Positions 44,695 through 52,451 of a stretch of DNA of 54,360 nt are shown piece after piece. The first letter of the stretch is position 1. Each line of letters starts with the position of its first letter. Below the pieces are notes generated by a model. The model was not told where the DNA came from, ran no database searches, and saw nothing but the letters and a program-made list of their open reading frames with translations. Both the position numbers and the translations under genes were made by a program. The stretch is from Gammaproteobacteria bacterium (GTDB lineage Bacteria; Pseudomonadota; Gammaproteobacteria; UWMA-0217): positions 1-54,360 of the forward strand of contig JALSHZ010000098.1 of NCBI GenBank assembly GCA_026981985.1, given 5' to 3'.

Positions 44695-44730
44695 CGCTGC
44701 TCCCGCGCTTGCGCCTGGTCGAGCGCCCGA

Positions 44731-45099
44731 TTATACGGCCTGATCGGGCCGCTGGCCTCGTTCGATGCGAATCCCGACCGAACGAGAGCCACGCACCGCC
44801 CCAGGCTTGTGCAGCGTCAGCTTCACCCAATCGACATCGAACTCGTCGAGAATGATCCCGGCAACCTTTTCGGCGACCGTCTCTACCAGCAGAAACCGGC
44901 TGTCACCGACAAACTGGATAATCCGTTTCGACACTGCCTTGTAGTTGAGCGCATACTGGATATCGTCAGTCTCGGCGGCCTTGCGGATATCGGTGGCCAT
45001 TTCGATATCGAATGCCAGGGTCTGCTTGATCTGCCGTTCCCAGTCGTAGATACCAATGGTGGTATCGATACGCAGATCTTCGATAAATACTATGTCCAT
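44731..45099 (-). CDS. folB: Dihydroneopterin aldolase FolB
   Basis: 122 aa. MDIVFIEDLRIDTTIGIYDW contains the FolB substrate-binding Glu region; also YALNYKAVSKRIIQFVGDSR, FLLVETVAEKVAGIIL (catalytic segment) and VKLTLHKPGAV. It cleaves dihydroneopterin to hydroxymethyl-dihydropterin, the FolK substrate. Divergent from rpmB. Confidence 0.93.
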   Translation of the reverse strand: MDIVFIEDLRIDTTIGIYDWERQIKQTLAFDIEMATDIRKAAETDDIQYALNYKAVSKRIIQFVGDSRFLLVETVAEKVAGIILDEFDVDWVKLTLHKPGAVRGSRSVGIRIERGQRPDQAV

Positions 45100-45180
45100 C
45101 TTTTGTCCCCATGCTTGTCGCCAACACTATAGTGGCTCCGCGACAGATTGCACCAGTTCTACCATGCGGCCAGGTACCGC

Positions 45181-45209
45181 TTGTACCCCATAGTCAGATC
45201 TGGTATGTT
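45181..45209 (+). promoter_or_regulatory. sigma70-type promoter for rpmB-rpmG
   Basis: TTGTAC (45181-45186) and TATGTT (45204-45209) with a 17-base spacer, about 40 bases upstream of the rpmB ATG. No competing signal in this gap. Confidence 0.5.
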
Positions 45210-45249
45210 TCGCGCCCTTCGATGCAACCGGATTACTTTGGAGTCAGTC

Positions 45250-45486
45250 ATGTCACGAATCTGTCAGGTGACAGGCAAGCGTCCTGCAGTGGGAAACAAC
45301 GTCTCGCACGCTCACAACAAGACCAGGCGTCGCTTCCTGCCCAATCTGCATACCCACAAGTTCTGGGTTGAAAGCGAAAACCGCTGGGTGAAGCTGCGGC
45401 TGAGCGCCAAGGGTATGCGCATTATCGACAAGAAAGGTATCGATGCCGTTCTCGCCGATATCCGCTCACGCGGCGAAAAGGTATAA
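45250..45486 (+). CDS. rpmB: Ribosomal protein bL28
   Basis: 78 aa. [39 protein letters not shown] and [18 protein letters not shown] match L28. Starts at ATG 45250 with GGAG six bases upstream. Pairs with rpmG as in enteric bacteria; 12 bases separate them. Confidence 0.96.
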   Translation: MSRICQVTGKRPAVGNNVSHAHNKTRRRFLPNLHTHKFWVESENRWVKLRLSAKGMRIIDKKGIDAVLADIRSRGEKV

Positions 45487-45498
45487 CGGAGAAGCATC

Positions 45499-45666
45499 AT
45501 GGCAAAAGCAGCACGCGAAAAGATTCGTCTGGTATCCTCCGCCGGTACCGGTCATTTCTACACCACGACCAAGAACAAACGCAACATGCCTGAAAAGATG
45601 GAGATCAAGAAATACGATCCCGTCGTGCGCAAGCATGTGATGTACAAGGAAGCCAAGATCAAGTAG
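45499..45666 (+). CDS. rpmG: Ribosomal protein bL33
   Basis: 55 aa, [20 protein letters not shown] then [35 protein letters not shown], nearly identical in layout to E. coli L33. It has no Cys, so it is the zinc-free (C-) form. RBS GGAGAAG upstream. A terminator follows. Confidence 0.96.
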   Translation: MAKAAREKIRLVSSAGTGHFYTTTKNKRNMPEKMEIKKYDPVVRKHVMYKEAKIK

Positions 45667-45691
45667 CTCTGCCTGTGTTGGACTTGTACGC

Positions 45692-45719
45692 AAAAGCCGG
45701 CCATCAGGCCGGCTTTTTT
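45692..45719 (+). terminator. Rho-independent terminator after rpmG
   Basis: AAAAGCCGGCC and GGCCGGCTTTTTT form a stem around ATCA with a T-run. Confidence 0.9.
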
Positions 45720-45812
45720 GTGGGTATCCGTATGTTGAGGCTTGATTCAAACATTGAGACACGCCTATCAAATGTAATTGCGTGACAGGCGGTGGCTGTC
45801 TGATATCCTAAA

Positions 45813-45827
45813 GTCAGATTGTCTGAC
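45813..45827 (+). promoter_or_regulatory. Palindrome upstream of mntA-hepT, possible operator
   Basis: GTCAGA-TTG-TCTGAC is a perfect 6-bp inverted repeat just downstream of a possible -35/-10 pair (TTGCGT, TGATAT, 17-base spacer) and before the GGAGG ribosome binding site at about 45834. The position suits autorepression of a toxin-antitoxin operon. Confidence 0.4.
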
Positions 45828-45844
45828 ACAAACGGAGGCTCTGC

Positions 45845-46135
45845 ATGAAGCCATCTACTGCGTACCAACATCACCGTGAAGCCATCCGGCGGATTGTAGC
45901 GGAGCACCATGCCAAAAACCCACGTATCTTTGGTTCCGTCCTCCACGGACAAGATACGGATGAAAGCGATCTCGACATCCTCATCGACACCACCGAGGAG
46001 ACATCTCTCTTCGATGTTGGCGCAATCCGCACGGAACTGACCGAACTCCTCGGGGTAGAGGTTGACGTTCTGACCCCCGGCGCATTGCCTGAGCGATGGA
46101 AAATAAAGGTACTCAACGAAGCGATGGCTATATGA
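45845..46135 (+). CDS. mntA: MntA-type nucleotidyltransferase antitoxin
   Basis: 96 aa. The minimal nucleotidyltransferase motif GSx10DxD is complete: G30-S31, D42, D44 (IFGSVLHGQDTDESDLDILI), with a third Asp at D74 (VEVDVLT). In characterised type VII systems, MntA adds AMP residues to HepT and neutralises it. RBS GGAGG lies six bases before the ATG. The stop overlaps hepT (ATGA). Confidence 0.88.
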   Translation: MKPSTAYQHHREAIRRIVAEHHAKNPRIFGSVLHGQDTDESDLDILIDTTEETSLFDVGAIRTELTELLGVEVDVLTPGALPERWKIKVLNEAMAI

Positions 46136-46518
46136 GTCCTCGGGATGAGCGCGCTCTTGGCGCTTACCTTGAACACATTCAGCACGCTATTGGCCGTATT
46201 CAACGCTATCTCCAAGACATCGATCGTGACAGGTTCCTCGTAAACGAAGAGAAACAGGATGCGGTGATCCGCAACTTGGAGATCATCGGGGAGGCGGCTG
46301 GCAATATCCAACGCCATTTTCCTGACTTTGCGGCAAAGCACCCGAACTTCCCTCTCAAAGCCGCTTATGGCATGCGAAATGCGTTGGCTCACGGGTACTT
46401 CAGTGTCGATCTGGCCGTGGTCTGGAGAACGATTGAGAGAGATTTGCCTACGTTGGAAATTCAGGTTCGGGAGATAATTCAATCCCTCAATGATGCTGGC
46501 GCATCGCCATCTACATAA
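46132..46518 (+). CDS. hepT: HepT-type HEPN ribonuclease toxin
   Basis: 128 aa from ATG 46132. All-helical DUF86/HEPN protein with IRNLEIIGEAAGNI and the active site Rx4HxY in RNALAHGY (R82, H87, Y89). The Tyr is the residue AMPylated in the Shewanella system. The end coincides with a mobile repeat: the stop codon TAA is the last three bases of the left TACATAA duplication, so the element sits immediately behind the gene and the reading frame is kept. Confidence 0.9.
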   Translation: MSPRDERALGAYLEHIQHAIGRIQRYLQDIDRDRFLVNEEKQDAVIRNLEIIGEAAGNIQRHFPDFAAKHPNFPLKAAYGMRNALAHGYFSVDLAVVWRTIERDLPTLEIQVREIIQSLNDAGASPST

Positions 46519-46727
46519 CTCAAGTTTCGGAGTTCGCGGCACTCACTCCTGCCCCCTGAATTCAGGTAGGCTGGGGAAAGGAACGATAGTGACGTGCCCA
46601 ACAACCATGTGCCGCTACAACACCAAGGCCTTCTTTGGGCACGCTCCGCTTTGCCCAACCTACCGGGAGCAGTCCGTTAGGATGTTGGTCAAATCCATGA
46701 ACTCAAGAAAGAGCTCCGAAACTTGAG
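46519..46727. mobile_element. 209-bp MITE-like element with TACATAA target duplication
   Basis: Terminal inverted repeats CTCAAGTTTCGGAGTTC (46519-46535) and GAGCTCCGAAACTTGAG (46711-46727) differ at one base. Both ends are flanked by TACATAA (46512-46518 and 46728-46734). No transposase inside. The interior carries another inverted repeat: about 46573-46613, GGTAGGCTGGGG ... TGCCCAAC, against TTGGGCACGCTCCGCTTTGC-CCAACCTACC (46635-46664), the latter also found at 10587-10618. Confidence 0.8.
46635..46664. repeat. Dispersed repeat copy inside the 209-bp element
   Basis: TTGGGCACGCTCCGCTTTGC then CCAACCTACC, differing by one base from 10588-10617. Confidence 0.65.
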
Positions 46728-46771
46728 TACATAAGTACCTACCGACAACAAGCAAAGCACTTTCTATTCCC

Positions 46772-48715
46772 CTACACCCGCCGCAACATCAGATTCCCGT
46801 AGCGATCATTCTCCGCCAGCCATCCTGGGGCAATCCAGGTCGTCGAGACATTCTCCATCATGATGGCGGGACCGGTCAGCATTTGCCCATCAGCCAGTGC
46901 TTCGCGCCGATAGACGGGAACGTCGTGTCCGACATCGGCCACGGGCGCAGTTGCAATCGGCGACGCGGCTTCAGCCATGGCCAGCACCGGCAGTGTCACT
47001 GCTGGCTCGTTCACTTCGGCCCGCAGGCGCAGGTTGACCAGTTCGATCGGAACATCCATATCAAAGCCATATTGCGCTTTGTGCAGGGCGTGGAAACGCT
47101 CGGCGAGGGCCTCGCGGTCATCGCTCCATTCGAGTTGCAGGGTGCTGGACTGGCCGACGTAGCGCAGGTCGGCCATGCGTTGAAAGCGTAACGCAGCATT
47201 CTCCGGAAATTCGCTGACGAGCTGCGCCGCCATCTTTTCGTAGTCATGGCCAACTTCCCCGCTTTCCATCAATGGCTGCAACCGGCTGTGAATGCGTTGC
47301 TGCGCCTGAGGTGCAACCACCATGCCAAGCGCCGACAACACGCCACCATGCATCGGCACGATCGCCTGGTCCATGCCCAACAGGTCGGCAAGACTACAGA
47401 CATGCAAGCCCCCTGCCCCGCCAAAACACATCAGGGCGTAGTCGCGCGGGTCATGTCCTTTCTGTATGGAGATGACGCGCAGTGCCTGCGCCATATGCTC
47501 ATCGGCAATGCGCAGGATACCGCGCGCCATCTCCTCGACAGCCAGCCCGGCTGCTGCCGCGAGCCTGCCAATCGCTGCGGCCGCAGCGGTCACATCCAGC
47601 CGCAGTGAACCACCCAATGAGGCCAGGCCGGGCAGGCGTCCCAGCAGCAGATTGGCATCGGTTACCGTTGCCCGGCGCCCACCCTGGCCATAGCAGGCTG
47701 GCCCTGGCGAGGCACCGGCAGACTGCGGCCCGACCTGGAGCATACCCCCCTCATCCAGCCACGCTATCGAGCCGCCACCAGCGCCGATGGTGTGCATATC
47801 GACCATCGGCACCGCCACGGGCCAGCCGGCAATTTCAGCATCCCCGGAGAGACGAATCTCGCCGTCGATCAAGGCCACATCGGTGGAGGTGCCGCCCATG
47901 TCAAAGGTCATCAGGCGCTCATGGCCACTGACCGCGGCCTGATACTTCGCCCCGACCAAGCCACCGGCAGGGCCGGAGAGCAGCAGTTGCACCGCATGTT
48001 CCCCCGCGCGTTCAGCCGCAATAGCGCCGCCATGGCTTTGCATCACCCGCACCGTGGCCGGCTTCAGTTCGGCGCTCAGGCGCGACAGGTAACGCTGCAT
48101 CAACGGCCCGACATAGGCGTTGAGCCAGGTCGCCATGCCACGTTCGTATTCACGAAACTCATTCATCACTGCGGAGGAGCGTGACACGAACACCCCCTCG
48201 GGCATGGCGGCGGCGATCCGCTTTTCCGCGCTGTCATCGACAAACGAGAACAGCAGGTTGATGGCAACCGCCTCGACGCCCGCCTGCTCGACTTGCTCGC
48301 GCAGGCGTTGCAGATCCTCATCCGTCAGCGGATCGAGCACTTCACCATCGAAACTGATCCGGCCACCGGTTTCAAAACAAAGCGCGCGCGGTACCGGTGG
48401 CTGCCTCGGTTCAGGGGTCAGATTGTAGAGTTCGCGGCGTGCCTGCCGCCCGATCGTCAGCACATCGGCAAAACCCCGGTTGGTGATGTAGGCGGTGCGC
48501 ACGCCCTTGCTCTCGAGTACGGCATTGGTCGCGACGGTCGAACCATGCACGATCAGCAGGTCATCGAGGTCGATGCCCATCTCGCGAATGCCCTGCAGGA
48601 TGGCGCGGTCCGGCGCGCCCGGTGTGGACAACACCTTGTGTACCAGCAAGGTATCGCCATCGCTATAGACGAAGTCGGTAAAGGTACCGCCGGTGTCGAT
48701 GCCAAGTCTTTTCAT
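46772..48715 (-). CDS. Hydantoinase/5-oxoprolinase family protein, subunit A (HyuA-like)
   Basis: 647 aa. The N-terminal ASKHA-like fold starts MKRLGIDTGGTFTDFVYSDG, then LLIVHGSTVATNAVLESKG; the central region has MQSHGGAIAAERAGEHAVQL, LLSGPAGGLVGA, TFDMGGTSTDVALIDG, TIGAGGGSIAWLDEGGMLQV and GPQSAGASPGPACYG. These are the hydantoinase A motifs for ATP-dependent cleavage of hydantoins or oxoproline. A HyuB partner subunit is normally adjacent but none is in this window. Substrate unknown. Confidence 0.87.
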   Translation of the reverse strand: MKRLGIDTGGTFTDFVYSDGDTLLVHKVLSTPGAPDRAILQGIREMGIDLDDLLIVHGSTVATNAVLESKGVRTAYITNRGFADVLTIGRQARRELYNLTPEPRQPPVPRALCFETGGRISFDGEVLDPLTDEDLQRLREQVEQAGVEAVAINLLFSFVDDSAEKRIAAAMPEGVFVSRSSAVMNEFREYERGMATWLNAYVGPLMQRYLSRLSAELKPATVRVMQSHGGAIAAERAGEHAVQLLLSGPAGGLVGAKYQAAVSGHERLMTFDMGGTSTDVALIDGEIRLSGDAEIAGWPVAVPMVDMHTIGAGGGSIAWLDEGGMLQVGPQSAGASPGPACYGQGGRRATVTDANLLLGRLPGLASLGGSLRLDVTAAAAAIGRLAAAAGLAVEEMARGILRIADEHMAQALRVISIQKGHDPRDYALMCFGGAGGLHVCSLADLLGMDQAIVPMHGGVLSALGMVVAPQAQQRIHSRLQPLMESGEVGHDYEKMAAQLVSEFPENAALRFQRMADLRYVGQSSTLQLEWSDDREALAERFHALHKAQYGFDMDVPIELVNLRLRAEVNEPAVTLPVLAMAEAASPIATAPVADVGHDVPVYRREALADGQMLTGPAIMMENVSTTWIAPGWLAENDRYGNLMLRRV

Positions 48716-48795
48716 GGCGCCGAATTTACCACGGTTTATCCTCGGGCAGAGATTGTGCGACCATTACCCCTCCCACAGCTTCCCCACCCGCTACC

Positions 48796-49323
48796 ATGTT
48801 CCGATTTCTCCCTGGCATACTCCTTGCGCAAGCCGCCGCCCTGGGGCTGATCCTGCTGTTTCCCGATATTGCCGACAACTACAACTGGGCCAAGGTCGGC
48901 GTACTGCTGCTGGTACTCGCTATTCTGGTATCGCTGTGGTTCCGCTCGATGGCACTGCACCTGAGCAAAGACGAGGTCGTCCGCTTGAAAGAGTCGTTTG
49001 CCCGCGAACGCGAGGAACTGCGGGTCAAGGCCGAGCGCGACAAGCATCGGGTGCTGCGCCAGACACACAAGGAAATTGCCAAGGAAACCCAACGCGCACA
49101 TACCCGCGCCAATGCCAAGGTGACGACAGCATTTGCCGGTGTCGCCGGGGTTGGCGCGCTGCTGCTGTTCACCCAGTTCATGACCGTCGGCCTGCTAGCG
49201 CTGTCTGGCGCCGGGGGCGCCGCTTTTGGCTATTTCGCCCGGCTGCGGCAGGAATCCCGTAACAACAATGCCTTGCCCAAAGTGGTCAATCCGACCGCGC
49301 TGGAGCAGCCAAAAAAGAAATAG
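48796..49323 (+). CDS. Membrane protein of unknown function with central coiled coil
   Basis: 175 aa. Two N-terminal hydrophobic helices (~5-24 LPGILLAQAAALGLILLF; ~31-49 WAKVGVLLLVLAILVSLWF), a charged coiled coil (~55-105, KDEVVRLKESFAREREELRV), then two Gly/Ala-rich helices (~110-150, TTAFAGVAGVGALLLFTQFM, LLALSGAGGAAFGYFA) and a basic tail. No family recognised. Divergent from the hyuA-like gene. Confidence 0.7.
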   Translation: MFRFLPGILLAQAAALGLILLFPDIADNYNWAKVGVLLLVLAILVSLWFRSMALHLSKDEVVRLKESFAREREELRVKAERDKHRVLRQTHKEIAKETQRAHTRANAKVTTAFAGVAGVGALLLFTQFMTVGLLALSGAGGAAFGYFARLRQESRNNNALPKVVNPTALEQPKKK

Positions 49324-49410
49324 CGGGAAATCTTCACCCTTGCTTTGGCTTGACGGCAGCCCATCGACCGCCAACCATGAGCCGATCCGTTTCAATGTAA
49401 AACCATCGCC

Positions 49411-49863
49411 ATGAACGCAGCTTCCATCATGGATCGTGAACACGCATCCCTGAAAGCCCACCATCGAATTCGCTCCGCCGCCGAATGCATCATGGAGCGG
49501 CGCTATCGCAGTGTGCCCGTGACCGACAACGAAGGCCGCTTCCTTGGCGTTTTCGGCGTCAACTGCCTGCTGCGGCAGGTGTTACCAAAGGCAGCCATCA
49601 TGGAAGATGGTCTCGACTGTCTCTGCTTCCTGGCCGATACGCTGGCCGACCTGCACCAGCGTTTTCGTGAGATCGAGAATGAGCCGGTGTCGATCTGTAT
49701 GACGACGGATGTCCCGGTCGTTCGTCCCGATACATCGCTGATGGAAACCCTACGCATGCTCTACGACAGCAAGATGAGCCTGCCGGTGGTGGAAGCCGAC
49801 AGTGGCAAACTGGTCGGGATGGTAACCTACTGGGGCGTCGGCAAAAAAATCCTCGAAGCATGA
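49411..49863 (+). CDS. CBS-domain-pair regulatory protein
   Basis: 150 aa consisting of two CBS motifs: HHRIRSAAECIMERRYRSVP, VTDNEGRFLGVFGVNCLLRQ and VVRPDTSLMETLRMLYDSKM, SLPVVEADSGKLVGMVTYWG. CBS pairs bind adenine nucleotides and regulate enzymes or transporters. Its stop overlaps the transporter ATG (ATGA), so it probably controls that transporter or senses energy state for it. Confidence 0.82.
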   Translation: MNAASIMDREHASLKAHHRIRSAAECIMERRYRSVPVTDNEGRFLGVFGVNCLLRQVLPKAAIMEDGLDCLCFLADTLADLHQRFREIENEPVSICMTTDVPVVRPDTSLMETLRMLYDSKMSLPVVEADSGKLVGMVTYWGVGKKILEA

Positions 49864-51206
49864 ACGCGCTGCTGCCAACGGCGGAAGCCAGCATTGTGTT
49901 CGGCATAGACCCAATGTGGTATGCAGTATCGCTGTTCACACTGACTTATTTTCTCATCATCACCGAATGGCTCAACCGCGCCATCGTCGCGCTGGCCGTG
50001 GCCTGCTTGATGATTCTCGGCGGCGTGATCACCCAGCAAGCCGCGTTCGAGGGCGTAGACTTCAATACCCTCGGATTGCTAACCGGAATGATGCTGATCG
50101 TCGGCATTGCGAAGAACAGCGGCATGTTCCAGTATGTGGCCATCTGGGGTGCCAAGAAAGTGCAGGCCCGGCCGTGGCCATTGCTGGTGGTGCTGACACT
50201 TGTCACCGCTATCTTTTCAGCGCTGCTCGACAACGTCACTACGGTGCTGCTGATCGCGCCAGTAACGCTACTGATCACCGATGAGCTGCATCTGACACCC
50301 TATCCTTACCTGTTCTCCGAGATATTCGCTTCCAATATCGGCGGCACGGCGACGCTGATCGGCGACCCGCCCAATATCATGATTGGCTCAGCGACCGGGC
50401 TCACATTCAATGAGTTTCTGCTCAATCTGGGGCCGATTGCCGCGATCATTTTCGTCCTGTTACTGCTGCCACTCTACCTTATCTGGGGCCGAAAGCTGCA
50501 TGCCGACAAGGCATTGCGCGCACGCGTCATGGCCTATGACGAGCGCGCCAGCATCACTGACACGCGCCTATTGAAACAGTCGCTTTTGGTCCTCGCACTG
50601 GTCATGACCGGCTTCATCTTTTCCCATGAAATCGGGTTGCAGCCAGCGACCATCGCGATCTCCGGGGCGGCCCTGCTGCTCATACTCGACAATCTCCCTC
50701 GTTCCGCGGAGCAGCAGTCGAAATCTGTTGGCAGAGCCTTCAACGAAGTCGAGTGGACAACAATCTTCTTCTTTATCGGGCTATTCATTGTCGTTCACGC
50801 GGTCGAAACCACCGGGGCGCTGGAACAACTCGCAGGCAGCATCATCGAACTGACCGCTGGCAACCTGACTGTGACAGCGCTCACCATCATGTGGGTTTCC
50901 GCCATCGCCTCCTCCATCATCGACAACATCCCATTCGTTGCCACCATGATCCCGATGATCGAAGGCATGGCATCGACCTTCGGTGGTGTCGAACAACTCG
51001 AGCCGTTATGGTGGTCACTGGCGCTAGGCTCTTGCCTGGGCGGTAATGGCAGCCTTGTCGGCGCCAGCGCCAATCTGATCGTGGCAGGGTTTGCCGAGCG
51101 CGTGGGTCAACCGATCCGCTTTCTGCCGTTCATGCTGATGGCCTTTCCGCTGATGTTGCTGTCGATTGTCGCCAGCTCACTCTACGTTTGGCTGCGTTAT
51201 CTGTGA
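49860..51206 (+). CDS. Ion transporter superfamily permease (ArsB/NhaD-like)
   Basis: 448 aa, about 11-12 membrane segments. Two inverted-repeat signatures of the IT superfamily are visible: FASNIGGTATLIGDPPNIMI (residues ~158-177) and SCLGGNGSLVGASANLIVAG. Segments such as VVLTLVTAIFSALLDNVTTV and IMWVSAIASSIIDNIPFVAT contain the paired D-N motifs. The family includes Na+/H+ antiporters (NhaD), arsenite (ArsB) and dicarboxylate/citrate permeases. Substrate cannot be read from sequence. Coupled to the CBS gene before it and the Rieske gene after it (GTGA). Confidence 0.82.
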   Translation: MNALLPTAEASIVFGIDPMWYAVSLFTLTYFLIITEWLNRAIVALAVACLMILGGVITQQAAFEGVDFNTLGLLTGMMLIVGIAKNSGMFQYVAIWGAKKVQARPWPLLVVLTLVTAIFSALLDNVTTVLLIAPVTLLITDELHLTPYPYLFSEIFASNIGGTATLIGDPPNIMIGSATGLTFNEFLLNLGPIAAIIFVLLLLPLYLIWGRKLHADKALRARVMAYDERASITDTRLLKQSLLVLALVMTGFIFSHEIGLQPATIAISGAALLLILDNLPRSAEQQSKSVGRAFNEVEWTTIFFFIGLFIVVHAVETTGALEQLAGSIIELTAGNLTVTALTIMWVSAIASSIIDNIPFVATMIPMIEGMASTFGGVEQLEPLWWSLALGSCLGGNGSLVGASANLIVAGFAERVGQPIRFLPFMLMAFPLMLLSIVASSLYVWLRYL

Positions 51207-51562
51207 ACAATCGGCAACAACCCGGGATTCCACTATGCACGCTGGAGCAGTTGCGCGCAAAACGCTCACTTGGCATCAGCGTCGAGATAGGAGGTCGGGA
51301 GCAGGCTGTTTTCGTGGTGCTTGACGGTGACTCGGTGCGTGGCTATATCGATCGCTGCCCACACCGCGGCACGCCACTGGCATGGATGCCCGACAACTAC
51401 CTCGACAGCCGTGGTGAGCATCTGATCTGCGCCACCCACGGCGCGCTGTTTCGCATCGGCGACGGGCGCTGTATCGCCGGCCCCTGTCAGGGCGACGCGC
51501 TGGAGCCGATCGCCATCAAGGTTTCAGGCGATACGGTAATGCTGGTTGAACGCCTCGACTGA
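51203..51562 (+). CDS. Rieske [2Fe-2S] ferredoxin-like protein
   Basis: 119 aa from GTG 51203, which overlaps the transporter stop (GTGA); a TTG at 51188 gives a longer form. Rieske cluster ligands are C52-H54 (CPHRGTPLAWMP) and C76-H79 (LICATHGALF), then GRCIAGPCQGDALEPIAIKV. Such small Rieske proteins act as electron carriers for oxygenases or as redox switches. No oxygenase is adjacent, so the partner is unknown. Confidence 0.87.
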   Translation: MNNRQQPGIPLCTLEQLRAKRSLGISVEIGGREQAVFVVLDGDSVRGYIDRCPHRGTPLAWMPDNYLDSRGEHLICATHGALFRIGDGRCIAGPCQGDALEPIAIKVSGDTVMLVERLD

Positions 51563-51578
51563 CGACAGGCACACGCCG

Positions 51579-52205
51579 TCAGACCCCGAAACTTCCCGTT
51601 TTCAGGCAGCTCACCACCGCCTCCGCCACTGGCCGTGCAAACAACATGCCGAAATGGCTGTAGGGTACTTCGAGATGCTCAGCAACTGAACGGTCGCGGG
51701 TTTCCTCCAGTGCAACGGTACCGTCGTTCGGTGCCGGAAACTCACCGGGCAGCAGTGATCCGATGCCAACTCCGCGATTACCTGCGATAACACAGAGTTG
51801 CCGGCTGCGGTTCCAGCGCGGCCCATCACCCAACAGCCCCCGAACCGTGCTGCGCCCCAGCAACGGACGCAGAATGATCGAACGATGGTAGTTGCGTGCA
51901 ACAGCGCTGCCTCTCAAGGGGGAGCCAAGCATGATCACGCGCCCCGGTTTCTGTGTCGGCTGCCTGTCGAAAAGGTGTGCCACGACAATCCCACCCAAGC
52001 TGTGCGCAACCAGATGAATCACCGTTGCATCCATTGCCTGCAAATAGCGGTGCAGGCGCTCGGCGTTTTCTGCCGGACTGCGCAGCAGGCTGTGATAGTG
52101 GAAATAGTGAACTTCAAAGCCCGCTTGCTGAATACGCCGGCCAAGCGGCCGCATTTCGATACCTGTCATCCAAATGCCATGGATCAGAACAACTGCTTCA
52201 TTCAT
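51579..52205 (-). CDS. Alpha/beta hydrolase, lipase-like
   Basis: 208 aa without an obvious signal peptide. Oxyanion motif LIHGIW (7-12) and nucleophile elbow AHSLGG (Ser69), then VIMLGSPLRGSAVARNYHRS; Asp in PNDGTV and a His near SHFGM complete a plausible triad. It resembles small triacylglycerol-lipase/PGAP1-like esterases. Substrate unknown. The RBS region is poor. Confidence 0.78.
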   Translation of the reverse strand: MNEAVVLIHGIWMTGIEMRPLGRRIQQAGFEVHYFHYHSLLRSPAENAERLHRYLQAMDATVIHLVAHSLGGIVVAHLFDRQPTQKPGRVIMLGSPLRGSAVARNYHRSIILRPLLGRSTVRGLLGDGPRWNRSRQLCVIAGNRGVGIGSLLPGEFPAPNDGTVALEETRDRSVAEHLEVPYSHFGMLFARPVAEAVVSCLKTGSFGV

Positions 52206-52266
52206 GCTTCAGTCCAGTCCGATAACGTGATCACATTTCTGCATATGAACAAGCCTATAATCAAAC

Positions 52267-52408
52267 GTAACTACTCGGCACAGGCCCGTAACTGCTCAGA
52301 TTGCCCCCGTTTTGCGTCAAATCAAGGCGGAAGCGCGCAGTTTACAAGTGTAAATGAGCACTTCCAACGCAGAGTTGGCGCAAATAAGGGGGTAAGCTGA
52401 GTAGTTAC
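52267..52408. mobile_element. 142-bp IS66-related MITE with 8-bp target duplication
   Basis: Ends GTAACTACTCGGC (52267-52279) and GCTGAGTAGTTAC (52396-52408) are inverted repeats with one mismatch. Both flanks are AATCAAAC (52259-52266 and 52409-52416). The GTAA terminus and 8-bp duplication are typical of IS66-family elements, and the right end equals the IS66 terminus at 54241. No coding sequence inside; the interior has further imperfect palindromes (TTGCCCCCGTTTTGCG against CGCAAATAAGGGGGTAA). Confidence 0.82.
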
Positions 52409-52451
52409 AATCAAACCATCAATTTCAACACACACTTTAAAGGCAAATCTC

